Notes: a model not told the origin generated them from the sequence alone. Counted from the stretch's first letter, positions 8,116 through 17,092 are shown. The stretch: DNA of 44,023 nt from Chloroflexota bacterium (GCA_009840135.1 VXOH01000019.1:1-44023), one strand, 5' to 3'. Translations and numbers: made by a program.

Positions 8116-8877
8116 TCAAACGTAGTCAATCCCCCGTTCACGTAGCAGTGCTTCCAGCTCCTGCTGGCGTTGGAGGTATTGCCGGGCCTGTTGTTCCGCC
8201 GTGTTGGCCCTTATCCTCTCGGCATCTGCCCTGGCGCGCTCTTCGGAAATGGTGGGCAGGTAGCGTTGACGGTCCCGGTCGTAAAACCGCAGGTCACCAT
8301 CCTCCCGACGCAGGCACAGGTTCAATGCCGGACTGTAACCCTCCAATACGCTCTCGGATACGGGGTTTACAGGCAAGGGCTGATAAACGCCCTCCACCAG
8401 TGTCTCACCAACCAATCGCACCGACTCGCTGTCGTCCGTTTCGTCGAACCGCCAGTACTCTTGGACGCCAATGGCAGCGTAGAAATCCCGCTTCTCCCCG
8501 TTGTCGTTGGCCCGGGTGCTTAGGGAGGCGAATTCCAGAACCAGGTCTGGCGGCCTGCCCTGCTCTGACACGATATAACCCCGGTTCTCCTTGAATAAGT
8601 CCGGTTTCACGTCAAAGGCTACAAGCAGGTCCGGATAGCGCCGCTGCCTGGCAGGCAGCCTTGGCGCCGCCGTCAATGGCATGTCGCCCACTACTATGGT
8701 AGTTACCTCATGCCCCAAGTAGTCAATAAGGGAGTGCATGTTGCCGTTGGGAGCCAATTGGCGGGAACTGGTCATGCGGTCCTCGGGGCTTTTTTCGGGG
8801 GGTTCCGGGAGTTGATACGAGGACTTTCCGACCCCTTCCTTTGGAGTGGACCGGGACGCGCGAGCCGGAGTGGTCAT
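8116..8877 (-). CDS. Uma2-family protein with C-terminal coiled coil
   Basis: 253 residues from the ATG at 8877, which has AGGAG nine bases upstream. A longer in-frame extension to 9045 overlaps the epimerase gene and is rejected. After about 35 variable residues the core shows RRYPDLLVAFDVKPDL, RPPDLVLEFASLSTR and EKRDFYAAIGVQEYW, the second Uma2 subgroup (cyanobacterial-like) of the PD-(D/E)XK fold. A C-terminal helix of about 50 residues rich in Arg, Gln and Glu (ERARADAERIRANTAEQQ) probably forms a coiled coil. It is transcribed in the same direction as rsmG and the epimerase. Confidence 0.85.
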   Translation of the reverse strand: MTTPARASRSTPKEGVGKSSYQLPEPPEKSPEDRMTSSRQLAPNGNMHSLIDYLGHEVTTIVVGDMPLTAAPRLPARQRRYPDLLVAFDVKPDLFKENRGYIVSEQGRPPDLVLEFASLSTRANDNGEKRDFYAAIGVQEYWRFDETDDSESVRLVGETLVEGVYQPLPVNPVSESVLEGYSPALNLCLRREDGDLRFYDRDRQRYLPTISEERARADAERIRANTAEQQARQYLQRQQELEALLRERGIDYV

Positions 8878-8953
8878 TGCAATAGCTCCTGGTGAGAATT
8901 GGGGCCTGCTCTCGCCGGATAATTCTATCATGGCCCATGGCCTTTCCGGGTCC

Positions 8954-9901
8954 CTACCCCTGTATCGGGTCCAGCCCCGCCTCTTCCCGGGCGTCGTTGA
9001 TGTGTTCCAGCACCCGCACCTCCAGGGGGGCCATTTCGTAGCCAACGTCGGCCAGCATGCGGCTGTTGTCCACCAGGTAAACGTGGGGGACGGCCTGCTG
9101 GCCGGTGGTTATCTGCGCGTCGGGGATGAAGCGGCGCACCACGTCGGCCATGTCGCCTATGGTGGCCAGATGCCCGCCGGTAAGGTAAACGTGGTGGTTC
9201 AGGGAACCGGACAGGGCTACCTGGACAAAAACCTCGGCGGCGTCCTCGGCGTGAATCATGGGCGACGCCTCGTCGGGATTGAAGGGCATGGCTACCGGCT
9301 GTCCCAGGGCCGGCAGGGACACCATCAGGCCGCCGATCATGCCCGTCATGCCGGTGGTGCGGCCGTGGCCGAAGACGGTGCCGATGCGGATGCCCCGCAG
9401 GTCCAGGCCGTACCGGTCGCGGTACTTCCAGGCAGAGAAGTCGTTGGCCGCCTTGGTCATGCCATAGACGTTGATAGGGGCCGTCAGATCGTCCTCCACC
9501 AAAGGACGCGCGCCGAAGGTTTCCTGCACACCGTAAACGGCGATGGAACTGGCGTAAACGACGCGCTCCACGCCGGTCCAGCGGGCCACCTCGAAGACGT
9601 TGTTGGTACCGACTATGTTGACCTGCATTCCGAAGTGGGGCCGGTCCTCGGTGTCCGGGGGCAGCAGGGCCGCCATGTGGATGATACGTGTAACGCCGTG
9701 GGTGTTGACCGCCTCCAGCAAGTGGGGAATCTGGGTGATGTCGCCCCGGTAGAAGGGCACCTCGGCCAGGTGGCGGTGCAGGGGCAGGTTGCTGCGGGGC
9801 GGGGCCAGGTCGAAGGATAAGACGTCCTCACCCCGTTCCTGCAGCTTGCGAATTATGCGGGAGCCGATGAGGCCGTTGCCGCCGGTTACCATGACAGTCA
9901 T
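8954..9901 (-). CDS. NAD-dependent epimerase/dehydratase (extended SDR)
   Basis: 315 residues from the ATG at 9901, with GGAGG upstream. Visible are the nucleotide-binding VTGGNGLIGSRI at the N-terminus, the catalytic Ser in VYASSIAVYG, the YxxxK pair in YGMTKAAND and the substrate-side HAEDAAEVFVQ. The length and motifs fit extended short-chain dehydrogenases that act on nucleotide sugars or related substrates; no specific substrate is recognisable. It lies downstream of rsmG, separated by a hairpin-type ATCCACGAAT repeat. Confidence 0.9.
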   Translation of the reverse strand: MTVMVTGGNGLIGSRIIRKLQERGEDVLSFDLAPPRSNLPLHRHLAEVPFYRGDITQIPHLLEAVNTHGVTRIIHMAALLPPDTEDRPHFGMQVNIVGTNNVFEVARWTGVERVVYASSIAVYGVQETFGARPLVEDDLTAPINVYGMTKAANDFSAWKYRDRYGLDLRGIRIGTVFGHGRTTGMTGMIGGLMVSLPALGQPVAMPFNPDEASPMIHAEDAAEVFVQVALSGSLNHHVYLTGGHLATIGDMADVVRRFIPDAQITTGQQAVPHVYLVDNSRMLADVGYEMAPLEVRVLEHINDAREEAGLDPIQG

Positions 9902-9920
9902 TGTTGATCCTCCGGTTCGG

Positions 9921-9954
9921 TTATCCACGAATGAGCACGAATAATCACGAATAT
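9921..9954. repeat. ATCCACGAAT-family dispersed repeat (single unit)
   Basis: Reads TTATCCACGAATGAGCACGA followed by ATAATCACGAAT. It is the left arm of the same unit seen as full hairpins at 38725-38795, 40380-40455 and 42784-42846. It lies between the rsmG stop and the epimerase ribosome site. Confidence 0.7.
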
Positions 9955-10688
9955 TAGAGTGGCTGTTTTCTGGGCATCCCCGGTCTTCGAGGATAATCAT
10001 CGGGCGTAATCTTCACCTTTTCGATGATAACTACTACCCGATTGTCCTCAAGGCCTTTAGCCTTCACGGGGTAGATGGTCTTTACTCTGCCGCCCAATAT
10101 CTGCAACGCCTGCTGGGCTGAGGCCAGTTCATCTTTCAGGCCGCCGCCGCCGTGCTTCCAGGCTGCCACCAGGCCGCCGTTGCGGATGAAGGGAAGGGAA
10201 TACTCCAGCAGGGTGGGCAGGCGGGCCAGGCCTCGGGCCAGGGCCAGGTCGCAGCTGGCGCGCAACTCGGGACGGTGGGCCAGATCTTCGGCTCGACCGG
10301 TATGGACTTCAACTCCGGTCAAGCCCAGGGTTTCAACAACGTGGCGCAGGAAGGTTGCCTTCTTACCCGTGGACTCGACGAGGTCCAGGCTGATGGATGG
10401 GCAGACAAGCTTCAATGGCAGGCCGGGGAAGCCGGCCCCGGCGCCGACATCAACCAGGCGAGCGTCGGAAGGGAGGGTGTGGGCCAGGGCCGGAAGAACG
10501 GTTAGGGAATCGAGGAAGTGCTTGACCTGCACCTCTTCATAGTCGATGACGCTGGTGAGGTTCATTCGGCTGTTCCAGTCGGCAAGTTCACGGTAGTAGG
10601 CCTCGAACTGCCGAAGCTGGGCAGAGTCGAGGGACAAACCCAGTTCAGGGGCGGTGGTGACCAGCAGTTGCATAGAGCTGACAAGCAC
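9954..10688 (-). CDS. rsmG: 16S rRNA (guanine527-N7)-methyltransferase
   Basis: 244 residues. RsmG methylates G527 of 16S rRNA using S-adenosylmethionine. The family is marked by the N-terminal FEAYYRELADWNSRMNLTS, HFLDSLTVLPAL, and the SAM-binding VDVGAGAGFPGLPLKLV, with LVESTGKKATFL after it. The GTG start at 10688 follows AGAAGG; an ATG at 10673 is the alternative. Nucleotides corresponding to residues 12-70 or so are repeated at about 95% identity in the fragment at 11506-11769. The N-terminal dozen residues differ between the copies. Confidence 0.93.
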   Translation of the reverse strand: MLVSSMQLLVTTAPELGLSLDSAQLRQFEAYYRELADWNSRMNLTSVIDYEEVQVKHFLDSLTVLPALAHTLPSDARLVDVGAGAGFPGLPLKLVCPSISLDLVESTGKKATFLRHVVETLGLTGVEVHTGRAEDLAHRPELRASCDLALARGLARLPTLLEYSLPFIRNGGLVAAWKHGGGGLKDELASAQQALQILGGRVKTIYPVKAKGLEDNRVVVIIEKVKITPDDYPRRPGMPRKQPL

Positions 10689-10814
10689 AGAGGATGCTAC
10701 CTTCTCTTGTATTCATCTGAGACTGAATTTATAGGGGCCATGGTGTAAAATGGGAAAGTTTGCGGTGATATTTTGAACTAGCTGGTTGAAGTTGAAAGTG
10801 TTTGGAGCAATACC

Positions 10815-11513
10815 ATGCCTTTAGATGGCAACAGCCCAATAGCTGTGTTAATCGATGGAGACAACGCCCAACCCTCTTTGTTAGAGCATATCTTGGAAGA
10901 AATAGCTAAGTACGGCGTAGTAACAACCCGACGTATATATGGAGATTGGACTACTTCACAGATGTCTGGTTGGAAGGATTACCTGCATTCGTATGCATTT
11001 CAACCAATGCAACAGTTTCGCTATACCACTGGAAAGAACGCTACAGACAGCGCCTTGATAATTGATGCGATGGACATATTATACGGCAAAGCCGTTGGTG
11101 GTTTCTGCATAGTATCGAGTGACAGCGACTACACTCGATTGGCAACGAGGATTCGCGAGCAAGGCTTGTTTGTCATGGGTATTGGTCGTTCTACTACACC
11201 TGAGGCGTTTGTAAAATCCTGTGAGGTGTTTGTTTATACCGAGAATCTATCGCCACAAGACAATTATGAGAATCGCGTGACCTTACCAGTGTCAGACTGG
11301 ACGCAAACCGTATCACGTGCTATTGAAATGTCTGAGCAGGAGAACGGATTGGCATTGTTGGCAGCCGTTGGCAGCTATTTGCGTCAATTGGACTCTTCCT
11401 TTGATGCCCGTAGTTACGGGCATAGGCAATTATCATTGCTTGTAAAGTCCCGTGCTGATTTATTTGAGACTCAGGAACCGAGAAATGGTGCGATTCGAGT
11501 ACGGACTAAGTAA
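10815..11513 (+). CDS. NYN-domain protein with C-terminal LOTUS/OST-HTH domain
   Basis: 232 residues. The N-terminal NYN (PIN-like, LabA/DUF88) ribonuclease domain shows AVLIDGDNA, YGDWT, the acidic TDSALIIDAMDILY and VSSDSDYTRLATRIREQG, so the expected metal-binding aspartates are present. Residues about 165-232 match an OST-HTH/LOTUS RNA-binding domain (AAVGSYLRQLDSSFDARSYG, then LSLLVKSR). GGAG precedes the ATG. The gene is much more AT-rich than its flanks (roughly mid-40s percent GC by eye) and sits between a complete rsmG and a 5' fragment of a second rsmG. This points to insertion. The likely role is RNA cleavage or binding; target unknown. Confidence 0.88.
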   Translation: MPLDGNSPIAVLIDGDNAQPSLLEHILEEIAKYGVVTTRRIYGDWTTSQMSGWKDYLHSYAFQPMQQFRYTTGKNATDSALIIDAMDILYGKAVGGFCIVSSDSDYTRLATRIREQGLFVMGIGRSTTPEAFVKSCEVFVYTENLSPQDNYENRVTLPVSDWTQTVSRAIEMSEQENGLALLAAVGSYLRQLDSSFDARSYGHRQLSLLVKSRADLFETQEPRNGAIRVRTK

Positions 11514-11769
11514 GGGCATGGTTGTCCTCTGTCGCTGTTGACGACACCTGACTGCCCAGGGCGGGCAGAACGGTCAGGGAATCGAGGAAGTGCTTGACCT
11601 GCACCTCTTCATAGTCGATGACGCTGGTGAGGTTCATTCGGCCGTTCCAGTCGGCAAGTTCACGGTAGTAGGCCTCGAACTGCTGCAGTTGGGCCGCGTC
11701 GAGGGACAAACCCAGTTCAGGGGCGCCCCGGGAGAGGATTTCCATGGGTTCAATCAGCTGCTGGGCCAT
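11506..11769 (-). pseudogene. rsmG: 5' fragment of a second rsmG
   Basis: An 87-codon reading frame. Residues from APELGLSL to SLTVLPAL match RsmG at 9954-10688 almost exactly, with about 8 differences over about 165 bases. Downstream of PALG the frame is unrelated and runs into the end of the NYN gene, so the methyltransferase domain is missing. The first 15 residues differ from the complete copy. The start lies two bases after the stop of the upstream Uma2 gene, so this was probably the original Uma2-rsmG arrangement before the NYN segment arrived. Confidence 0.85.
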
Positions 11770-11771
11770 CG

Positions 11772-12323
11772 TTAAGCGAAGATATCCGCTACGGCCATGC
11801 TCCAGCCGGGTACGACGTCACCGCCGTTCAAGGTGTCCATTTCGCTAAGGTTGACCGCAGCCTGGCCGGGGAGACGTACGCTGGCAGTGCGCCGACGAGG
11901 GTCAACAACAATCACCATGAGCGTACCGGCTGCCAACCAGTCTGTTACCTTCTCTTCAACCTCGGAATATCGGTCGTGGGGTGAAATTACCTCAATGGCC
12001 AGATCGGGAGGGCCGGGGAAGAAACCATCCATTACGCCTGCGGCCTCTTCGCGCTCCCGGCGTATGAAGGCCACATCCGGCACCCGAACAAGATCGGGGT
12101 CTGATGCCAGCAGGAAGCCGGTCTCCGCTGTAGGGACCGTGCCCAGGTTGTTGGTCTCCACATGAATAAATAGCATGCCATTCAATTTCCCAGCGGATTT
12201 TCCGTGTCTGTAACCGGCAGGCGCCATCTTCCGCAACTCACCTCGCACCAGTTCATAGTGATACCCGTCGTCGGGCATGTCCAGCAGTTCTTCGGCGGTA
12301 ACCAGTCTGGGTTTGGAGACCAT
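11772..12323 (-). CDS. Uma2-family PD-(D/E)XK nuclease-fold protein
   Basis: 183 residues, colinear with the copy at 5706: LVTAEELLDMPDDGYHYELV at the N-terminus, PDLVRVPDVAFIRRERE, PPDLAIEVISPHDRYSE with the Lys in EEKVTDWLAAG, and the ending GWSMAVADIFA. Conservation of all the core acidic residues suggests an intact protein. It is directly followed by the truncated rsmG start. The ATG at 12323 has only a weak ribosome site. Role unknown; see the note on the five Uma2 genes. Confidence 0.9.
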   Translation of the reverse strand: MVSKPRLVTAEELLDMPDDGYHYELVRGELRKMAPAGYRHGKSAGKLNGMLFIHVETNNLGTVPTAETGFLLASDPDLVRVPDVAFIRREREEAAGVMDGFFPGPPDLAIEVISPHDRYSEVEEKVTDWLAAGTLMVIVVDPRRRTASVRLPGQAAVNLSEMDTLNGGDVVPGWSMAVADIFA

Positions 12324-12399
12324 AACTGTCGCTCCGTCTGAATTTGCTCAATTATCCACTAAATGGGCCCAATTTGCATCAATAGACCTCTGTGTGGTG

Positions 12400-12494
12400 G
12401 CGTTCCAACTTATGAGGTTTCGTGGGTGAGACCAGGGCAGACACATAGGTCTGCCCCTACTATTACGACCCCCAGACCACCTAATATGGAACGC
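12400..12494. repeat. 95-base palindromic element with GCGTTCCA / TGGAACGC ends
   Basis: The outer 8-base ends GCGTTCCA (12400-12407) and TGGAACGC (12487-12494) are exact inverted repeats. The centre is a perfect hairpin: GGGCAGAC (12435-12442), loop ACATAG, GTCTGCCC (12449-12456). A near copy with the same central hairpin and flank TTTCGTGGGTGAG is at 17249-17361. It has no coding capacity and looks like a small non-autonomous palindromic element. The rest of the 12324-12611 gap holds no gene I can support. Confidence 0.75.
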
Positions 12495-12611
12495 TGCCCC
12501 TCTGTGTAAAGCGGTAGCTCGGCTCAATTGACACTGTCATAGGCCAGCCGTAGAATTAGCCGAGCAAATCCAGTCACAAATGCAAGATGTTGAAGCTGGT
12601 TAAGGAGCAAG

Positions 12612-12848
12612 ATGGCTATAAAGGCTTATCTTTTGGTTGAGACCGCCATAGGGACTACTCGCGAGGTTGCCACGTCCCTGCGCGCGGTGGAAGGTATAGA
12701 ATCGGCGGACGTGGTGACCGGTCCGTTCGATGTTATTGCAGTTATCAATGTTGAGGACTTTACCAAGGTAGGACTTCTGGTGACCGAGAATGTGCATACC
12801 ATACCCGGAATCGTTCGGGCTACGTCCTACCCCGTTGTTGATCTTTAG
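12612..12848 (+). CDS. Lrp/AsnC ligand-binding (RAM) domain protein
   Basis: 78 residues consisting only of the RAM ligand-binding domain of Lrp/AsnC regulators, with no HTH. The pattern KAYLLVETAIGTTREVATSL, GIESADVVTGPFDVIAVINV and the terminal TSYPVVDL is typical of stand-alone RAM proteins, which form oligomers that sense amino acids or small effectors. AAGGAGC precedes the ATG. It lies 79 bases upstream of an acyl-CoA dehydrogenase in the same direction, so the two may be co-transcribed. Confidence 0.88.
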   Translation: MAIKAYLLVETAIGTTREVATSLRAVEGIESADVVTGPFDVIAVINVEDFTKVGLLVTENVHTIPGIVRATSYPVVDL

Positions 12849-12927
12849 CCGGCCCGGGCAGGCCGATCAGTCTGGAACTTGCTGCCGGCAATGCCGGCCG
12901 TGATCCCCTGAAAGACGGGAGGGTAAC

Positions 12928-14103
12928 TTGGACTATAGATTTACTCCCGAGGACGACATCTTTCGCCAGGAATTGCGCGATTTCGTGCAGCAGGAACTAC
13001 CCCCCGACTGGGAGGGTGGTGGCCGCTGGCCGGAAGAATGGAACTGGGAGCTGACCCGCGACATCCGGCGCAAGATGGCCCAAAACGGGTGGCTGACCAT
13101 GCACTGGCCCAGCGAGTACGGCGGGCAGGACGCTTCGCCCATACGGTCGGCCATATACAACGAGGAGCTTGCATACATGCGGGCCCCGGGACGGGACATT
13201 TTTGGCGTGCGGATGCTGGGTCCTACGCTGATGATCCACGGCTCCGAGGAGCAGAAACAGGCGCACCTGCAACCGGTGGCCCGGGGTGAAGTGCAGTGGT
13301 GCCAGGGCTACAGCGAGCCGGAGTCCGGTTCGGACCTGGCCTCGCTCAGCACCCGAGCCGTCCGGGACGACGACGAGTATGTCATCAACGGAAGCAAAAT
13401 CTGGACCACTATGGGACATCGGGCGGACTGGATTATGCTGCTGGCCCGCACCGACCCCGACGCGCCCAAGCACCGGGGAATCAGCTTTATCCTGGTGGAC
13501 ATGAAGACGCCGGGCATACAGGTGCGGCCCATTATCAACATGGCCGGGGGGCACGAGTTCAACCAGATAATTTTCGACAACGTGCGGGTTCCCGTTGCCA
13601 ACGTGGTGGGTGAGGAGAACCGGGGCTGGTACGTTGCGGTTACCCTGTTGGACTTTGAACGGTCGGGCATTGACTATTCGGCCATGGGGCGACGCTTGCT
13701 CGACGAGGTGAAGGGCTATACTGCCGAGACAATGCAAAACGGCCAGCCCATGCTGCAGGCTCCCTGGGTCCGGAACCTGCTGGCCGACCGCTATATTGAG
13801 TGCGAAGTGGCCCGGCTGATGGCCTACAACGTGGCCTGGATGCAGGGTGAGGGGCTGGTACCCAACAAGGAAGCCTCCATGAGCAAAGTCTTCGGCAGCG
13901 AGACGCTACAGCGGGTTACCCTCGCGGGAATGGAAATACTGGGCCTTTACGGGGCGCTGGACCGCAACGACAAGTTTGCGCCGCTGCGAGGCCGAATCCA
14001 GGAGCACTGGATGACCAGCTTCTCCCACAAGATAGCGGCGGGAACCTCCGAGGTGCAGCGGAACATCATAGCCAGCCGGGGACTGGGGTTGCCCAGGGGT
14101 TAG
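12928..14103 (+). CDS. Acyl-CoA dehydrogenase family protein
   Basis: 391 residues. These FAD enzymes insert an alpha-beta double bond into acyl-CoA thioesters and pass electrons to ETF. Domains appear in order: the N-terminal helical domain; the mid beta domain with QGYSEPESGSDLASL and VINGSKIWTT near residues 130-160; and the C-terminal helical domain ending in AGTSEVQRNIIASRGLGLP. The start is TTG with GGGAGGG 4 bases upstream. A strong terminator follows at 14141. The acyl substrate cannot be told from sequence. Confidence 0.93.
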   Translation: MDYRFTPEDDIFRQELRDFVQQELPPDWEGGGRWPEEWNWELTRDIRRKMAQNGWLTMHWPSEYGGQDASPIRSAIYNEELAYMRAPGRDIFGVRMLGPTLMIHGSEEQKQAHLQPVARGEVQWCQGYSEPESGSDLASLSTRAVRDDDEYVINGSKIWTTMGHRADWIMLLARTDPDAPKHRGISFILVDMKTPGIQVRPIINMAGGHEFNQIIFDNVRVPVANVVGEENRGWYVAVTLLDFERSGIDYSAMGRRLLDEVKGYTAETMQNGQPMLQAPWVRNLLADRYIECEVARLMAYNVAWMQGEGLVPNKEASMSKVFGSETLQRVTLAGMEILGLYGALDRNDKFAPLRGRIQEHWMTSFSHKIAAGTSEVQRNIIASRGLGLPRG

Positions 14104-14140
14104 GCCCCAATAGTCTTAAACCTCTTGCCTCAGAAACGCA

Positions 14141-14173
14141 GGGGCGGGATTCAAACCCGCCCCTTATTGTTTT
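14141..14173 (+). terminator. Rho-independent terminator after the acyl-CoA dehydrogenase
   Basis: Perfect 8-base stem GGGGCGGG (14141-14148) and CCCGCCCC (14156-14163) with loop ATTCAAA, followed by TTATTGTTTTT. It may also serve the converging lipoprotein gene ending at 14225. Confidence 0.88.
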
Positions 14174-14224
14174 TGATTTGTGGATGTTGAAGTCTCGTGA
14201 TGATCTGCGTCTTATCAGAGCTGT

Positions 14225-17092
14225 TCACCGGTCAAAGGAGTCGCTCACATCCAAGGCGTAGGTGTAACCATCGTTAGCATGCAAGTAAGCTACACGCTCT
14301 GAGATGACCAGCAGATAGCTGATGTCTGCAGTATCGTATTTGGCCCGCACTTCCCCGGTGCGCAGGTCCCTGGCAAACAGTTCACCCTGGTGGGGGCCAA
14401 TGAAGGCAACGCCTTCTGACACCGCCGGCCATGGCGGCGGCTTCCGTTTTTCCTGGATGTCGTTCTTCCACAATTCATGGCCGGTGGCAGCGTCGAACAC
14501 CGTATAGCCATTGCTGTCAGTCCCGGCAATGACGACGCCACCGGCGGCGGTAACTCGCGGCCCGGAAGTCAAGAGCGTATCCAGTTCGGCTCTCCATAGC
14601 AACGTCCCCGAGTCGACCTCGACAGCATAGACATTCTTGCCCCAGGTGGCGGAGTAGGCCACGCCATCGGTTACGGTGAGAGACAGGGATTGGCCATCCA
14701 GCATTTGTTCCCATGCCTTCTCCCCTGTCCAACGATCCAGTGCTGCTACCGAATTCTTTTCGGTTTGGAAGCAAAGGTAGTCGCCGGACAGAAAGGGGAA
14801 GCCTCTAAGTCCGCTCCTTGTATGCTTTTGCCACCGTTCTTCTCCCGTTTGCTCATCCAGGGCATAAATGCCGATAGCCCCGAAATAGACCAGTCCATCA
14901 CTTCCGTTGGGCCAGACTGCCCTGGAAACCCTGGCGTCAAGCTTCCAGCGCAGTCCGCCGGTGAACCGGTCAATGGCGTGAAGGATGTTGTCCTCTGACT
15001 TGAACAACACGGTGTTGTCTCCCACCAGCGGGAAGGCTGGGACGGCAGAACCGGCAAAATACTCCCAGAGCAAGTCACCCGTCTCAATGTCCCTGGCCGC
15101 CATGCGCTCCCGCGAACTGGGCAGGAAGACGGCTTCTTCCACCGGTGGGATCCAGGACATCAGCCACTTTCCCCCGTCCCTGGCAGACCAGAGTATTTCG
15201 CCGTTGTTCTTGTTCACCGCGACAATCCGTTCGCTGGAGACAGCCGCGTCGGAGGGGGTGACGAGCAAAAGCTTGTCGCTCCCCACGCGGGGACTGGCGA
15301 ACAGGGGACCGCCAGTGTATGTGGCCCAGAGGAGGTTTTCATAAATCTGCTCAGGTTCAGTGTCCGGAGTCGGGGCTGCTCCATCAGCCGGCATTGCCGG
15401 AAGATTTATGGCCATAACCAAGTCGTTGAGGTTGGTAAATATGATCGCATTTTCCGTGATGGCAGGACGCGTATATATCGGGGCGTCCACCGAACGAACT
15501 TTCAGGACGCGACCCGTTTCAGCATCAATGGTTATTATTTGGCCTTCTTCAGTACCCAGTATGAGCCGGCCGTCAGCCATGGCGGGCGGGGCCAACTCTC
15601 CCCGCTCGTAGGGCATTCGCCAGTAAATTTCCCCCGTGGCAATGTCCAGGGCGTTGAGATACCAGGGCGACGTGGCCACGTATATTTTTCCATCATGGGC
15701 CAATGGCTGGGAGGAGACGACGCCTTCCAGGTCTCTCTCCCACAATGTAGCCCCGGTATTTGGGTCCAGCGCCATAAAACCGTTGCGTCCTGAGCCAACC
15801 AGCAGGGTGCCTTCGTAAATGGTCGGATAGGGGTCGCTGGGAGTTTCCAGTTGGCGCTGCCACCGCAGTTTGCCGCTGGAGGAGTCCAGGGCCAACAGCT
15901 GGCCGCTCCAGGTCGTGGCATAAACCTTGCCCGGGCTGGTCGCAACACCAAAAATCCGGTCGGCGGTGGTGTGGGCCCACCGCCGATAGCCGGTATGGGC
16001 ATCCAGGGCCATGACCCGGTTGCCCCGGTCCGGGGAGTCGTTGGCGCCGAAAACGACGACGCCTTCGATAGCGACGGGGGAAGTGGCGCCGGCGCCAGCC
16101 TCTCCGAAATCCCACAGGAGCTGGCCGGTCTTTGAATCCAGCGCGTGGACCTGGGTGCGCTCCCGGTAACTGTTCCTCATCGGGGCCACGTAAACGACGC
16201 CGTCAGCTGCGGCAGGGGCAGTCCGAATTTTGTCTCCCCCTCGGTGGACCCACAGGGTCTTCCCCGTGCTGGCGTCAATGGCGTACAGGCAACCGGTAGC
16301 GGCGGCGCCAAAATAAATGATGCCGTCTTCAATAATTGGGTGGTTCTCGATGGAGCCGGATTGCCGAAGGGTTCCCTGGTTATCCGCTTCGCTGAATCGC
16401 CAGAGCACGTCGTTCTCAGGGCCGGATTCTGCAGCCGTCGCTGTTTCTTCACCTTCCTGGCTGGTCAAGGACACGGCATCGGTAAAATCGCAGCTGTCCT
16501 TGTAGGGAGGATTGTCGGGCCTCGCTGCTGCTTCGGGAGTGGATACGGCAGCGGGAGCGTGCGTTGCAGCGGCCTCCGGGGTTGCGTAGGGCAAAGCCCA
16601 CGCCACAAGCGGGGGCGTGGGAGTTGCCGGTGGAGTCGGAAGTTCTACCGGAGCCAGTGTCGGACCGGGTGTTGGAGCCGGTGTTAGAGCCGGCGTTGGA
16701 GATGGTTCAGCCGCAAGAGTCGGCAGCGCGGGCCGAGTCAGCGAACCGGATATTGTGGGGACGGAATCCGGTGAAACCACGGGCAAGCCCGGACCTGCTG
16801 AATGGGGACTGGGTGCGGGCGATAAAATATCGGCGGCCCCGGACTCTTCCACGGATACGGCTGGCGCCGTAAAAGTGGCAGTTCCAGTAGCCTGTTGCGG
16901 GTCTGCAACTTCGGAAGCCGATGTTGCCGGCGACGCCTTGGCTGAAGTAGCTGGCGCGGTTTCGGTAACGGGGGACTGCTGGGTACCGCAGGCCAGGAGT
17001 CCCAGAAGAGCCAGGACGGATATCAGGAGTGTCCCCGCCGGAACCCGGCCACATCGCCGCAACCAACCAAAAGACCTGATGTATTCAGTCAA
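14225..17092 (-). CDS. Large PQQ-like beta-propeller lipoprotein
   Basis: 955 residues. The start is TTG at 17092 with GGAGG about 8 bases upstream. A signal sequence (hydrophobic LLISVLALLGLLAC) ends in a lipobox Cys, so it is probably a surface-anchored lipoprotein. Residues about 40-200 are low-complexity Pro/Thr/Ala/Ser spacer. The rest holds about 15 PQQ-type repeats with the form D-x2-TG-x3-W (for example DASTGKTLWVHR, DIETGDLLWEYF, DAATGHELWKND), enough for two propellers. Catalytic quinoprotein residues were not identified, so a scaffold or binding role is more likely than dehydrogenase activity. Confidence 0.85.
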   Translation of the reverse strand: MTEYIRSFGWLRRCGRVPAGTLLISVLALLGLLACGTQQSPVTETAPATSAKASPATSASEVADPQQATGTATFTAPAVSVEESGAADILSPAPSPHSAGPGLPVVSPDSVPTISGSLTRPALPTLAAEPSPTPALTPAPTPGPTLAPVELPTPPATPTPPLVAWALPYATPEAAATHAPAAVSTPEAAARPDNPPYKDSCDFTDAVSLTSQEGEETATAAESGPENDVLWRFSEADNQGTLRQSGSIENHPIIEDGIIYFGAAATGCLYAIDASTGKTLWVHRGGDKIRTAPAAADGVVYVAPMRNSYRERTQVHALDSKTGQLLWDFGEAGAGATSPVAIEGVVVFGANDSPDRGNRVMALDAHTGYRRWAHTTADRIFGVATSPGKVYATTWSGQLLALDSSSGKLRWQRQLETPSDPYPTIYEGTLLVGSGRNGFMALDPNTGATLWERDLEGVVSSQPLAHDGKIYVATSPWYLNALDIATGEIYWRMPYERGELAPPAMADGRLILGTEEGQIITIDAETGRVLKVRSVDAPIYTRPAITENAIIFTNLNDLVMAINLPAMPADGAAPTPDTEPEQIYENLLWATYTGGPLFASPRVGSDKLLLVTPSDAAVSSERIVAVNKNNGEILWSARDGGKWLMSWIPPVEEAVFLPSSRERMAARDIETGDLLWEYFAGSAVPAFPLVGDNTVLFKSEDNILHAIDRFTGGLRWKLDARVSRAVWPNGSDGLVYFGAIGIYALDEQTGEERWQKHTRSGLRGFPFLSGDYLCFQTEKNSVAALDRWTGEKAWEQMLDGQSLSLTVTDGVAYSATWGKNVYAVEVDSGTLLWRAELDTLLTSGPRVTAAGGVVIAGTDSNGYTVFDAATGHELWKNDIQEKRKPPPWPAVSEGVAFIGPHQGELFARDLRTGEVRAKYDTADISYLLVISERVAYLHANDGYTYALDVSDSFDR

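Noticed and set aside
8846-9820. 324-codon plus-strand frame
   Set aside because: Antisense to the epimerase, which has a clear ribosome site and catalytic motifs.
9921-9930. TTATCCACGA as DnaA boxes or an origin
   Set aside because: The same string recurs at many gene borders as part of the ATCCACGAAT repeat family and shows no clustering with an AT-rich unwinding element.
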